64,000 nucleotides of DNA, from contig OY540813.1 in NCBI GenBank assembly GCA_961205875.1, positions 8,651,001 through 8,715,000 of the forward strand, given 5' to 3'. A program made the position numbers and the translations under genes. This document shows positions 34,931 to 47,160 of the stretch, piece after piece. The notes beneath the pieces were generated by a model. That model searched no databases. It was not told the origin of the DNA and worked only from the letters and a program-made list of their open reading frames with translations. The stretch is from Sialis fuliginosa. Taxonomy: Eukaryota > Arthropoda > Insecta > Megaloptera > Sialidae. How positions within the stretch are numbered: the first letter of the stretch is position 1; each line of letters begins with the position of its first letter.

Positions 34931-37626
34931 TTACAGCCGTTTCGTAATATTTTCCCACATTCTAAAATTGGAGCAAAATAAACTTTTCGACAGTTACTAA
35001 TAATTTGAAAAATATGTGTTGCGACAGTAATAAATATATAACAATATAGCTACTAAGCAATATATAATTGTATATATAGTTAAACTAGGTAGAACTCAAA
35101 CAGATTCCTATATTACACTTAAACACCATCATTTATTAACAGAACGGGAACATCAAAACCGAGTTAAGTGACAAAATTCAATCAGCGTTTCTATTTATTT
35201 TAAATCAAGCGTGAATCCAGTCTATTCGCTCGCACACACATACACGCACGCGAGCGCTCACTTCTGTCGCGTTCATTATAAATTCATTCCAACTATTTGC
35301 AACAAACAGCACGGCAGCCTACGTGTCACACACATACACACACACACGCGTAACCCCTTTTACAACAATATGTATGCAAAGTCAATTATAAAGTTATTAA
35401 CTATATTGACAAAATATTTCAAAATTAAATTGTATATGTATACAATGCATCATCGGAAGCACCCTTCTAATTACATCGAAAACTAGTTTATTTGCAAACA
35501 CGGCCGCGTAAACAAGCGTGCTCGAGCGGCGGGGAAGTGCGGGCAGTAGCATACATGTACAACGCATGCACGTACGCACATTTACTACACCGCCTCCACG
35601 AAACAATGGCACTAATCTAATCTGCTATTAAATTGCAACATGTCAATTCACTTATAGTTAATTTAAATGTTAAAATGTATAATCGGGCATATAGATTGTG
35701 TTGTATTTTATTTATTTGCAAGTATTATCAGCTCAATTCTTCTCTGCACAGACCATGAATTAATATTACAGTTGAAATTTGTGTAAATTTTTTATGAAAA
35801 TATCCAAATAGAAAATACAATATTTTAGTTGTCTTACTTTTACCTTATAATGTTTTTATTTAGTTATAATTATAATTTTTTTTATTGCTTTGTAAATGCT
35901 AAAAACGAATCTACCTATACCATTATGAAGAAAATTCGTTTTTCTAATATATTATTTAAAACGTGCTTTATATATAAATTGAATATAAAAATATCACCAA
36001 AAATACGGCTAACCTTTTAAACTTAAATTGCAAGGCAGAATAAAAAATTTCAAACTTTAAACTTGCTTCCTCCCAGAAAATTGCAACGAAATCTGTAAAA
36101 ATGGTGAACGAAAATCATTTCGCGCGAAGCTGGCGCACATATATTAAATAAGACATAATTCAACTGATGCAACGCCATATAAAATCAAATAACGCGTTCG
36201 TATGCATTACATATCGTCATAAGAGAAACGGAAAAGGGGATAGAGTGAGAGAGAAAATGTAAAAAAGATGTGTGAGCTGCTAAATCCTGTATTGGCGTTT
36301 TGTTAAAATTATATATTTTCTGGAATTTGAACCTTCCTCATGGATAGATATTCCCTTTTCTCTTTATTAATGGGTAAGATTGATCACTATAAATACGTAG
36401 ATATAATTTAATTAATTTGTAAACATTATATTTAATACTCACTGTTCGATTATAAACTGTAACTTTTTAAATTAAAATTATGACGAATCTCTACTGAAAT
36501 CTATTTTGCGAAACGAAACTTACGCCAGAAGCTTATATAATTATATCTACAGCTACATAATATGTATACGTTATAAACCAAAACTATTGTTTTTACAAAA
36601 TATATACAAAAAAACAGTATTCAAAATTTAAAAATTCACGTAACGCAAAATTGGTCACCAAAACAGTTTTTAAATATATCTACCTATGTATTTTTTTTAA
36701 ATTCAGTATGACTTATACGCATCTACATCATATTTAATGATTATTAAAATATGTCTGGAGTCTGAAGTAACCTAAAATGTGATTAATACAGCCATTAAGG
36801 TAAGCATTATTGATATCGAAGAATATGGGTAATTTTTCTTCTTTCTTTTTTAAATAATGGTTTATGTGCGTCTATCCATTTTTATGTAGACAATAATGAG
36901 TTTTCGTTATTATTTATGTAGATGGATGAACTTAATCTTATTAAAACGTCGAATAAACTCAAGTAGACCATTTATATAAAACTAAAAAATATTAATGATC
37001 TTGTGCAATTATCTTAGATTTACTTATTAACGAATTACGTCTGTAATTTTTTGTAAAACTATTATTGTGAAATATGTCACGAAAATTTAATTTAGTATTT
37101 TTTTGAAAAATCTCGTTAAAATTTATTTTTTTGTAGATGAATATTTTGCCTGAAATTTACCTGTATAATATATGCGGTTATACAGAAAAATGTATCAAGA
37201 AGCAGTTATTTTATCTCTTGTGGTTGAATTTTTGACAGTTCTTTTTTAATGGATTATTGCACTATAAAAAGAAGATACCTCTAAAACTTCAACTTTCTAG
37301 TTGTACAAAGTGAACGTTTCTTATGTGTTATTAATTTATAAGATTAAAATATTATATTATTATTATAAGATTAAAGTTGCACACATATTGACATTGGACA
37401 ACCCTGGTATGTAGATGTTACCAAAAAAAGTAACGCATGTCTTTTCAAACACTGATGTTACCTTTTGGCGATGCATACGCAACGTGTGATTTAGAAAATT
37501 TGTTAAAAGTTATATACGTGGGGCACTTTATGTGTCTGGCAAACGTGTTGAATTTTAAAATGCTGTCAAACAGCTCGCAACGCCGTCGAACGGCCGATTC
37601 CGAAAACGTGACGTGAATGCCACGTG
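34931..37626. other. Non-coding DNA with one GC-richer island
   Basis: The island at 35,210-35,620 has interrupted (CA)n tracts and CpG-containing sequence. The 91- and 71-codon frames there are low in information and overlap on opposite strands. The remainder is AT-rich without recognised repeats. Confidence 0.4.
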
Positions 37627-37672
37627 TACACACACACGTACGCACGGTGTGTGTGTGTGTATGCATGTGTGT
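37627..37672. repeat. (CA)n-(GT)n inverted microsatellite pair
   Basis: A short (CA)n run at 37,628-37,636 and (GT)n at 37,647-37,660 are separated by GTACGCACG, so the two tracts can fold on each other. Confidence 0.8.
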
Positions 37673-37793
37673 AAATCACAAACATATGTGAGGTGAGAAG
37701 AACTTTTTTTCTGTAAATGTGAGGTCAATTGCTATTATATGTATAATTTATTTAGTAAATCTGACATAGTATTATTATTTATATAAAATTATA

Positions 37794-37961
37794 TGAGCAG
37801 GTGAGTTCCAAAACTCGTCCGTTCCATTTAAAAAAATCGAAATGTCAGTTTTGCTCAAAAGTGATATTACAATATGAAAGAATGCCAATTTTTTTTTCAA
37901 AATCCACTGACATCTCGATTTTTTTAAATGGAACGAACGAGTTTTGGAACTCAACTCCTCA
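37794..37961. mobile_element. 168-bp MITE with TA flanks
   Basis: Arms of about 57 bp run from TGAGCAGGTGAGTTCCAAAA at the left and, in reverse complement, TGAGGAGTTGAGTTCCAAAA at the right. Both pass through CGTTCCATTTAAAAAAATCG and GTCAGT. TA borders each end (37,792-37,793 and 37,962-37,963). A shorter relative lies at 25,518-25,606. Confidence 0.85.
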
Positions 37962-37963
37962 TA

Positions 37964-40900
37964 TACCTATGTAGGTATATGTATATATTTATCTATTATC
38001 TACAGATGTACAATGAAAACCGATACTACGAAATAACTCGGAGGAATCGAATATCAGAAAAAAATATCTTGTACTGAACTATTTAACAGGGCGTTTAGAT
38101 TTTTGGTCCAGGACCCTATTTGAGTCTTATAAGATCAAAGTCTATTTTTTCCAATAGCATTCGGCACTTCTTAGTACTTAATCGTGTTTAGCAGAATTTT
38201 TTCCATCCAAATATTTAAATTTAATTTCCAACTTGTGTTTAATTTAGACCTAATGTGTGCCTGGATTCAAAATTTAACCCCTCTATTAAATTAGCTTACT
38301 TTGAACTATAGAACTTTTGTGTTTAGCACTTTTTTCTGTAATTCCCAGTCAATAATATAGGTATATCCTGTATAAAACTTATGTTTTTTATTAGAACAAA
38401 AAACTATTTTTTGTATATTTACTAAACATTTAACTTCAAAAGGATATAATATATGTTACATATACAAACACATTTATAATATCATATGTTTATTAATTTT
38501 ACATCTCCCCTAGAAATATAAAAAATGTATTCATAAAAATAAATCCTATAATCCCTGACATAAATAAACAAAAATAGGTATATAAAAAGTTATAATGAAG
38601 TCATAAACAGAACAAATACGAACTAAAAACTCCCTTTACAGACTGCATATGTCATACAAACATACAACCTACACATGCAACTATAAAAAAATGTAATAGA
38701 CATACATTACAGACAGTAACTATTCATACAAATAGACAGTGTACTAAACTTTAATACATCAAATACCATCGTACGTACAAACGGCTATAATTCCGTATAT
38801 AATTTTTATGCTTTTATATACCACTTTCTAGCATATCGAATTACTGTATGCATAAAACACATCGCTGCAGTGGTACTAAATTTCTTTTTAATTTTTAACA
38901 TATGTTTGTATTCTCACACAACATGACTAGAAGTTTTTTTATATACCTATATTTTTGTATACCTACATACAAAATGTCGATGTTAATCAATATCTTATTC
39001 GACTGTTTTTTTTTCAAATGACTCTTTTCTTTTGATTGATGTTTCTTATACAGTTTCATCTAGCAGTGATTATCTCAAAAATTATGACAATAACATTAAA
39101 AATATATTGATATTGTTGTTTAATAACTAATTATATACCCTTTAATTATTTATGTGTTGTGGGAATATCTGACTGTATATACATACATAAGTAAATTATT
39201 AATGAAAATATCTTTTCTATGAATTTATGAATTGACTTATAGCATAACGGAAATTTCTAATATGTTAGCTATATTGTAAATAATGTATTAATCCCTTAAT
39301 ATGTCAGGTATCGTTCATATAACTCATATTTAATCCATTGCGTGACTTTAACTATTACTAAAGTCTGATAGTAGTAAATAGATTTATATTTATGAAACAT
39401 ACGAGTATTGTTAATAAGTATAACAGAAAAAAGCATTCTTGAAAGATAATTTTTGATAAATTACATATCTAACATCATTACTCTCTTGTTTATTTAAAAT
39501 AATAATAATAATAAAGGCGTTTCAAATGCCATAACAGAACATCTAAAAAATAAAACAATTTAATACACTCATTTAAAACAAAGTTAAAATCCGTAATACA
39601 TTTACCAAAAACTTTCTTCATTACTTTAGCAAATTGAATATAGCTCATTAAATACAATAACCCTAATAAACCCGACGGGAATTGATTCTAAAATCTGCAA
39701 CTTGTTATTTAAACTAATCACCCGTACTATAGAGTTGCCAATTAACCAAAACATACCATATATACATACACAAAATACACCTTGTTACAATATCGTAACT
39801 AACAATAGCTAATTTGACGTTAAAGAGTTACATTGGCAACAACGTACAATGGTTAACATGAGAAAATTTTTGGCCAAAAAGAACAAGCGTTATAGTCCAG
39901 TCATCAGAAAAATAGAAGCTAGAAAAAATAACGGAGTACATTTTTTTCAAGAAATTGGTACATTCTGATGTATAGAACATTGCGATAACTTTTCCCCCTT
40001 ATGAAGGGGGGTGAATAATTTCAGGGGGCTTACAAAGCTGTCTAAAATCAGTTATTTGAGAATAATACCGCAACTGTCAGTTTTAGGATAAAATAAGGTT
40101 TATGCGAAAAAATCATTTAGCGATGTCGAGCTTGGAAACCACGCCTAAAATGTAGAGTTCTATCAAACAGCTGTGTTCAATATGTCTTCAATTGAATTTC
40201 AAAATATAATTTTAAGTTATAATAGAGGAGAGAGTCCCTTAAATAATGCTTTGTGTCCAATGTCGAAATCACAAAAAATGTTTTAGCTATAAGCACTAAA
40301 AATTCTAGATATTACAAAAATTTTAGAAAAAAAATCTAACTTGAAATCTATAAAACATTTAATGCCCTCAATAATGATTTCTGTCCGACCGTGGTTACTT
40401 TAAAATTGTTTAAGTTATAGGTAAATATATAAGGACAAATTTTCATAACAAAAACACTGTTTTTGAATAAAATTGTGATAATTATAATTTATAATATTTT
40501 ATAATTTTTTAAATAAAATTTATACTAATATACATTTTGATAGCATACGATTTTAAATCTTTGTTTAATTATAATCTAACATTTTCAGTTTGGGTCGAAA
40601 CTTTTTCAACACTGGACTACTGTCTATCGTTGTAACCCTCGGCGGATCCTAATACATGTAAACAACATCGACCTATCTCTTTTCAGCGTTATATAATAAT
40701 TACAATGCATTGACCGAAACTGAACCCTTTGAATACACAAAAGATGTATGCGCATTTCAGTTTTGATAAGCTCAATATTAATTTCTATAATGGGGATTGG
40801 GTCACTAAATCTAAAAGTATTACGCTAAATGCGCATTTCTGTAAGTGAGAGCTCGTTTTACTGAATTTTTGTAGAGTGTAGCTTACTGTTGTTAATTAAG

Positions 40901-41349
40901 GGCGAAATCTGATATATATATTTATAACAGGGGTGGATTAAAAAATAGATATATGGGTTGTATATTATGTAATTAAAATAGTAAATTTCTTTGTTTTATT
41001 TTGTATAAAAATGAAATAAAAAATAAAAAAAATGTTGTAGTGGAATGAATTATTTTTTATAATAATAATAATAAGTTTAAAAAATTATGAAACAATTTTA
41101 ACTAAGCTATCTGGAAATTAAATATTTTTAAATTTGCCTTACCGCGATATTTATTTCGTATAAATAACGAATTTTTTTAAAATTAATAAATATTAATTAT
41201 ATATACGTGATGAGTTTTAGTGATTTATTTAAAACAAAAAATATATTTGTAATGATCATTACTAACTTGGCATAAAAACGAAATTAAAATTGGTTATTTG
41301 TTGGTAAAAATTCAGGAGGTATATTTACATTTACTTTTTTGAATTTTTT
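37964..41349. other. AT-rich DNA with decayed repeats
   Basis: No gene is supported. (AAT)n lies at 39,498-39,514. At 40,215-40,290 and 40,355-40,425 two loosely similar segments (AATAATGCTTTGTGTCC / AATAATGATTTCTGTCC) hint at an old tandem repeat. A dispersed-repeat copy is at 40,750-40,804. Confidence 0.4.
40750..40804 (+). repeat. Dispersed repeat, pair of 41,746-41,801
   Basis: GCGCATTTCAGTTTTGATAA then GCTCAATATTAATTTCTATA and ATGGGGATTGGGTCAC. The copy 1 kb downstream has the same order with few changes. Confidence 0.75.
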
Positions 41350-41575
41350 AAAATAATTTACCTTTTAAAAACCGACTAAATTGCAGAAAATAAAATTCTC
41401 TCCTTTCTTTTCGTACTAAATATTGCATTTTAAAAAAAATTGATTTTGTTCATACTAAAAGAGGCATTTATAAAACTTTTCTAGTATGAACAATATCAAC
41501 TTTTTTTTTGAAAATGTTTAGTACAAAACAAGTCTAACCGAATTTTAGTCGGATTTAAAAAGGTAAATTATTTTT
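41350..41575. mobile_element. Foldback element with ~100-bp arms
   Basis: AAAATAATTTACCTTTTAAA at the left is mirrored by the right arm, which reads TTTAAAAAGGTAAATTATTT. Inner blocks CCGACTAAA / TTTAGTCGG, TACTAAA / TTTAGTA and TTGTTCATACTA / TAGTATGAACAA also pair. The loop is about 16 bases (GAGGCATTTATAAAAC). Confidence 0.75.
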
Positions 41576-41745
41576 ATATACTTTATTAGTAAATTAAATG
41601 AATTAATAAATTCAAAAATGATAAAATTCTACATATGTTTTCCAACGTTTCTGTTAAGGCACGATTCTACTAGAACGAATCCTCATCCCACTCAAGTATG
41701 TACCTGTACCACGAATCTTTTAGAAATCACACAAAAGACGCAAAA

Positions 41746-41801
41746 GCGCACTGAACTTTGATATACTCAATATTAATTTATATAATGGGGGATCGGGTCA
41801 C
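41746..41801 (+). repeat. Dispersed repeat, pair of 40,750-40,804
   Basis: GCGCACTGAACTTTGATATA then CTCAATATTAATTTATATAA and GGGGGATCGGGTCAC, in the same order and spacing as the upstream copy. Confidence 0.75.
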
Positions 41802-43645
41802 AAATTCTGGAAATACACCGGTCTTAAAAGCAACTAATCCCACCTCTCTCTCGCACCAATTTCCAATTAAGCTAACGCTGTTGCTTTGCGCACACGCCGG
41901 TTGTTGCGTACGACGTATTAATAATCATTCCTAACTGACATAAGCCTTCATTAAGAAGTTAATACCACAAATAAATCACGTACCATTATGACTAATACCC
42001 ACCACTCACGGCTGAGAGAAGAACCTGAATAGAAGACGGAGGAAGAACGAGAGAAGAGCTGTTCTTGACCCGATTACAACAGCGATCTACCCGTATTTCA
42101 TTCAATTTTTCACTATATTTATTGTTTAAGGGTATAATATTTAATTAAATACTATATGAGACGGATTACAGTTTATTTGCTCATTATTAAATTATTAATT
42201 GTTGATATACTTTTAAATATTATGTGGGTATAAGAAATATTTACATAAAAGATTTGTATAGGTAGGTATCATATTTGCTATTAATTATAAATAAAATTAA
42301 TAAAATTTAATTTATGAACTTTTTGTATTATAAACTTATGTCTGATATTATAAAGGAATTGATATAAAGCTAGCTTGCAAGTACTTTAAACGGTGTATTA
42401 TTAATTCTGTCTGTTTTATGGATTTATTTTGGAATTTAGATCAGTGCGGCAGTTCAATTTACTAAAATATTATAATTATAATATACATATCGCCACTGTT
42501 TTAATAACGTTATTTTCAAATTACCAGGCATACGAAATACCATATAATTTTGATACCCGTTTCAAAATTCTTGCAATTTTACTAATTATAAAACCAGAAA
42601 TTAGTTTCTTTAATGATTATATTTACAACAATTATTGATTTGACTATATTATTATTGTTTTAATTATGTAATATGTATCTATTAAAGCTGAATTTATTTT
42701 TCATTGTAAAATTAAAGTAAATTTACATATACATTTATATATAATAATATGTGTGTTTGTATGTTTGTGGTGTGGGATCGCTAAACGCGCATCGAACGCG
42801 GCGGATCCGGGAGACGGCGACGACGGTGGTGGCGGACTCAAGGCTCCCGCGTGTCGACCAAATATTGTTTCTAAGTTCGCTCGACCGCGTAATTCTAGCC
42901 ATGACGCACACCATTAATAACTCGTGCGGGTGGGAATTATAAGCCAAAGGGAGTGAGAGAGACAGAGACCAAAACTCAGAGCTGGAGTTAGAGGCAGATC
43001 CGCATTCAATATGGTTTAATTGCTTTGGTACCATCCATACACATCTTGGCTATCAAAATATAATTAATGAATATATATAACAAATTGTAAGTAATGTATG
43101 CATGTAGTTTACAACTGTTTTTCATTGCATTATTAAAATTCACTTTTAAAACGTTATTAAATACAGTATTGAGTTTGTATTTACTGTAGTGTTAAAATTA
43201 CAATATTTGAATAATAATTTGGGTATAAGCCAGATTATTATATAGGTATGTGTTACAGTAGTGCACATATTGAAAAAGAAACCAAGAATCTACTCACGTA
43301 GATTTTTTTTAGCAAATTAACACCTGAAGATAATTTGTTAGTACGGTGACTATATTTGATAATTTATAAATCAATTATATAAATTAAATATTAACGGGAC
43401 ACCTCCGAAATCTGTTTTTTGTGACCAAAGAATAAGGTAACCATAAACTCAGCGTCGACAATTAATATTCAGGCCTTACTTAATGCACTCTTAAATATTT
43501 TAAATAGCAAATTTCGCGATTTTTAAAAAAATATCATTTTTTCCATTATATTATGAATTTTTCTGGCAAATTTTTTAAAATTTTTATTTTAAAAACTCCG
43601 TCTCCGCAGAAAATCGACTAAACATAAAAATTTGTTAAACTAAAG
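41802..43645. other. Non-coding DNA with a CpG-rich island
   Basis: An island at 42,770-42,960 holds GGCGACGACGGTGGTGGCGG and a homeodomain-like CCATTAATAA at 42,911. The overlapping 63- and 99-codon frames on opposite strands show no family features. A smaller mixed patch lies at 41,990-42,090. Otherwise AT-rich. Confidence 0.4.
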
Positions 43646-44200
43646 GGTCAATCCATATGAACTGGTCCAGCACTGGTTGCTCGATCATTCTAAAAAAAAT
43701 TGATTTTTTGTGTGTCATTATCCTAACATGTTGGTAGTTCGAAACGACCATTATTTTAATTTTATTGTTTTTTGTTTTCGCGTGACGGCCATATTTGTTA
43801 TACAGGTCGCAGCATTTTTTGTACTTTAAAGGGTTCGCGGAAACTGAAATATCTCAGCTTCTATCAAACCTTTCAACACGGGACTAAAAGCAAATTGTTC
43901 AAAATAAAACGGGCTACATGATTACTTCTAGACATTTTCACCTAAATGTTATCCTAAAGGGTAAAATTTCAGCCTTAATTCTTAGTTCTATTTTTGAAAA
44001 AATCCCATTTTCAAGGGAATGTTTTTGCAAGAAGGGGAAAAGTTAACAAGTCAAATTATTTTTTACAAATAGGTGGGTACTAGTTGTATTCACACACTAA
44101 AGTTCAACTCTGAGACTTGCCCCCCTTTATTTTAAAAAATTCTCAAAATTTGAAAATTCGAGAAAATGGCACTTTTCAAAGCTAAATAACTCTGGTGGGG

Positions 44201-44793
44201 GACCAGATAAAAATCTGAAATTTTAGCCAATAATAGTACTACATAATGGTATTGTGTACCAAAAGTTTTGAGATTGAGATTTGACTACAAGCAGTGGTAT
44301 TGCAACCACAAAAATGCATGTTTCAATGAGCGTATACATGTTGTGGTTTTGTTTCAATAATAATTAAAAAATGTTAAGTATATCTTTGTTATGAGTTACC
44401 TTAAGTTATTATATGTGTTATAAATTTTTAAAGCTGACCTAATTTTCTATCTAAAAATAAAATATATATAGGGTGTCACCGTTGAAAAACAAAAGTTAAC
44501 ATCATTTCCGGTTCAACCGGAAGTGACGGAAAATAAAAAATGAGATTTTAAAAACATTCAGAAAAAATACAATTTTTTTCTTCATTCAAGCATTCTTCTA
44601 TTTCCAAGAAGAAAAAAGATAGTAATAGATATTATATAAATGTTGACACTCTGTATTAACATATGAACTCCTATTGAATATTGTGGTTGCAATACCACTG
44701 CTTGTAGTCAAATCTCAATCTCAAAACTTTTGGTACACAATACCATTATGTAGTACTATTATGGGCTAAAATTTCAAATTTTTATCAGGTCCT
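44201..44793. mobile_element. Foldback with near-identical ~111-bp arms
   Basis: The left arm 44,201-44,311 (GACCAGATAAAAATCTGAAA ... CAGTGGTATTGCAACCACA) is repeated in reverse complement at 44,682-44,793 with only a few differences. The arms carry TACTACATAATGGTATTGTG and GGTTTTGAGA-type blocks. The loop of about 370 bp is AT-rich and holds a separate MITE (44,469-44,653). High arm identity points to a recent origin or ongoing arm correction. Confidence 0.85.
44469..44653. mobile_element. 185-bp MITE nested in the foldback loop
   Basis: TA|TAGGGTGTCACCGTTG at the left and, in reverse complement, TA|CAGAGTGTCAACATTT at the right. It contains the small palindrome TTCCGGTTCAACCGGAA and AAAATAAAAAATGAG. 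The first base of the left end appears mutated from C. The TACAGGGTGTC end type is frequent in insect MITEs. Confidence 0.6.
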
Positions 44794-44802
44794 GTTTTTT
44801 TT

Positions 44803-45640
44803 TAAAATGTAGCTTACACTATTATCTTTAAAAGTATCACACACCCAAAGACCTTCGCGTGCTCCTTCCCTTTTTAAAAACATGTTAAAACTAAAAAAAC
44901 AAATTAAAACTCATACGCTAACAAAGAAGTAAATTGAATAGTTAATATCTCAACTTGGCGCGATCGAGGAGACTCCAGTTTTTTTTTTAAATGTAGCTTA
45001 CACTATTATCTTTAAGAGCATCACGCACTTAAAGACCTTCGCGTGCTCCTTCCCTTTTTAAAAACAAGTTAAAACTAAAAAAACAAATTAAAACTCATAC
45101 GCTTACAAAGAAGTAAATTAAATAGTTAATATCTCAGCTTGGAGCGATCGAGGAGACTCCAGTTTTTTTTAAAAATGTAGCTTACACTATTATCTTTAAG
45201 AGTATCACACACCCAAAGACCTTCGCGTGCTCCTTTCCTTTTTAAAAACAAGTTAAAACTAAAAAAACAAATTAAAACTCATACGCTAACAAAGAAGTAA
45301 ATTGAATAGTTAATATCTCAGCTTAGAGCGATCGAGGAGACTCCAGTTTTTTTTTAAAATGTAGCTTTCACTATTATCTTTAAGAGTATCACACACCCAA
45401 AGACCTTCGCGACCTCCTTCCCTTTTTAAAAACAAATTAAAACTAAAAAAACTCATACGCTAACAAAGAATTAAATTGAATAGTTAATATCTCAGCTTGG
45501 AGCGATCGAGGAGACTCCAATTTTTTTTTAAAATGTAGTTTACACTATTATCTTTAAGAGCATCACGCACTTAAAGACCTTCGCGTGCTCCTTCCCTTTT
45601 TAAAAACAAGTTAAAACTAAAAAAACAAATTAAAACTCAT
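44803..45640 (+). repeat. Tandem array, 4.6 copies of a 184-bp unit
   Basis: The marker ATGTAG occurs at 44,807, 44,991, 45,175, 45,359 and 45,533, giving periods of 184, 184, 184 and 174; one unit lost 10 bases. Each unit runs through CACTATTATCTTTAA, AAAGACCTTCGCG, CTCCTTCC, AAAACTCATACGC, TTAATATCTCA and GCGATCGAGGAGACTCC. Units 1, 3 and 4 read TATCACACACCCAAAG, while 2 and 5 read CATCACGCACTTAAAG, so variants follow A-B-A-A-B. A lone reverse copy lies at 18,202-18,350. The array starts within a few bases of the foldback end at 44,793. Confidence 0.95.
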
Positions 45641-45674
45641 TAAAAAAAACAACGAAAATAACGTTTATTTTTGT

Positions 45675-45772
45675 ACTTATTATAATAATATACTCTCGTT
45701 TATTAATATTCTTTTTAATGTTTATATTTAAAAAGAATATTAATAAACAAGAGTATTTTATTATAATAAGTT
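45675..45772. repeat. Long hairpin, 42-bp arms and 13-base loop
   Basis: The arm ACTTATTATAATAATATACT ... TATTAATATTCTTTTT at 45,675-45,716 is mirrored at 45,730-45,772 with only about two mismatches. It looks like a MITE or a precursor-like hairpin. The AT-rich content makes a microRNA unlikely. Confidence 0.85.
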
Positions 45773-45866
45773 ATAATTGATATTTCAATATGAGAGGATA
45801 CCGAAATTAAATTATAACAAAGAACAGACCAAAGCTATGGTTATAACTTATCAAATACAAATCCCT

Positions 45867-46014
45867 TAAATATAAAAATTGTAAGAGTTTATAGATTAAC
45901 ATGTCTTTTAATAGCAATGCTATCATAATCAGAATCTTAAAAACATGAACTGTAATGATCATGATAGCATTATTATTGCAACTCCTCTAAACTCTTACTT
46001 TACTTTAAATACTA
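45867..46014. repeat. Imperfect hairpin repeat
   Basis: GTAAGAGTTTA, AGCAATGCTATCAT and ATCA on the left pair with TGATCATGATAGCATT, TTGCAACTCCTCTAAACTCT and TTAC on the right. It may be a further small MITE in the same cluster. Confidence 0.55.
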
Positions 46015-46914
46015 TAACAAATAAAGTCTACAAAACTAAGATAATGAAACAAATTATTTTAATAATATAATAAATACATGGTACTAAAAATAAAAATCCA
46101 TACTGTATACGCGCACAAACGCATTAACGAGTGTGGCGAAACTAGGATGCGTTTGCTACGATGATATTGTACATTAATAATTTCGGGCTTAGGAAACACG
46201 GCCCCGTATTTTGTTCAGATAAATGGATGTGCCGTGTCGTCCCCTCTCACATGGATGGATGAATGAACGTATTAATTGATGGTGGATGCCGTCGCCTCTT
46301 CGCTCTCCGCCCTCCACCACCCCTCTCTCTTTCGCACACACAAATGGCATAACAATGGGGCTGTGGGAGGGTTGAAGTGTATGTGTGTATGTATGTCAGA
46401 ATGTGATTGTTTGACTTGGTCTGATTTCATGTCAAGTTTGTGTTTTGTATGTGTTTATTGATTAATGAAGTTTAGAGAAGTGTATAATACAGTATGTACC
46501 CCTTATGTATATGTACAATAATCTTTGCAATGTATGCATACTTTAAGGTTAGAGTACGTCTGTATAGTAAGTAGGATTTTTAAATTAAAAATATTTAATA
46601 ATAACAGACCAGTTTCATTTAATTTAGTTATTATCATAGTTTCCCATATTTTTGTTATTTTACTATTTGTATACCAACTTTGGTTATATGTATACATTAG
46701 TCTATTCAAATAAGATTTTTAAATTGAAATAATCCCAATGTAAAGATTTAAGTAACTTACTCTCTTCTCTTCGATTTGATGAGAAATGATGTCTTTACTA
46801 AAATATCAAAAATTCAAGATTGTGGCCCGCAACAAATAAAACAAAGGAGTCAATATCAGGGTCGGATATGAGCTCTAACACCAACCCGGGCAAAAAGTAA
46901 TGGACCAGTTCATA
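46015..46914. other. Non-coding DNA, mixed composition at the left
   Basis: A patch at 46,130-46,460 includes CCGTCGCCTCTTCGCTCTCC near 46,290 and several (GTAT)-like tracts. The 61-codon frame across it has no recognisable feature. TGGACCAGTTCATAT at 46,901-46,915 is the reverse complement of 43,655-43,669. Confidence 0.35.
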
Positions 46915-47160
46915 TAATAATCCGACAACTTAAATCAATTCCGACTAATATACCTACCTAACGATTCAAAAGTAACGGTCATTTTTCTCCATAAAGTTGA
47001 ATAACTACATATATTTAAATAGAGATATCTCGAGAATGATTTAAAATACACACCTGCGGATTGAAAATTTTAACTTTACACGTCATTTCCTATACAATAA
47101 AGATACTTTTAACGAAATTGAAAATTTAAAAATCTCTCAAGTTCAAAAACCATATTTCAC
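46915..47160. repeat. Single arm of the foldback family at 2,354 and 56,104
   Basis: It matches the right arms of those elements in order: AAATCAATTCCGAC, ATTCAAAAGTAACGGTCATT, TTTTTCTCC, GAGATATCTCGAGAATG, CACCTGCGG, CACGTCATTTCCTATACAAT and ATACTTTTAACGAAAT. It is clearly more diverged than the two full copies, and the left arm is absent. Confidence 0.7.

Noticed and set aside
36870-36930. Hairpin around ATTTTTATGTAGACAATAAT
   Set aside because: On close reading the two halves match mainly as direct repeats. The inverted pairing is weak.
42735-43034. 99-codon minus-strand open frame in a CpG-rich island
   Set aside because: GC-rich DNA has fewer stops. An overlapping plus-strand frame exists too, and no recognised motif is present.
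44803-45640. CRISPR-like array
   Set aside because: Units are contiguous 184-bp repeats with no unique spacers, in eukaryotic DNA.
45675-45772. microRNA precursor
   Set aside because: The hairpin is long enough, but it is almost pure A/T with no known seed and sits in a MITE cluster. No conserved insect microRNA sequence was recognised anywhere.
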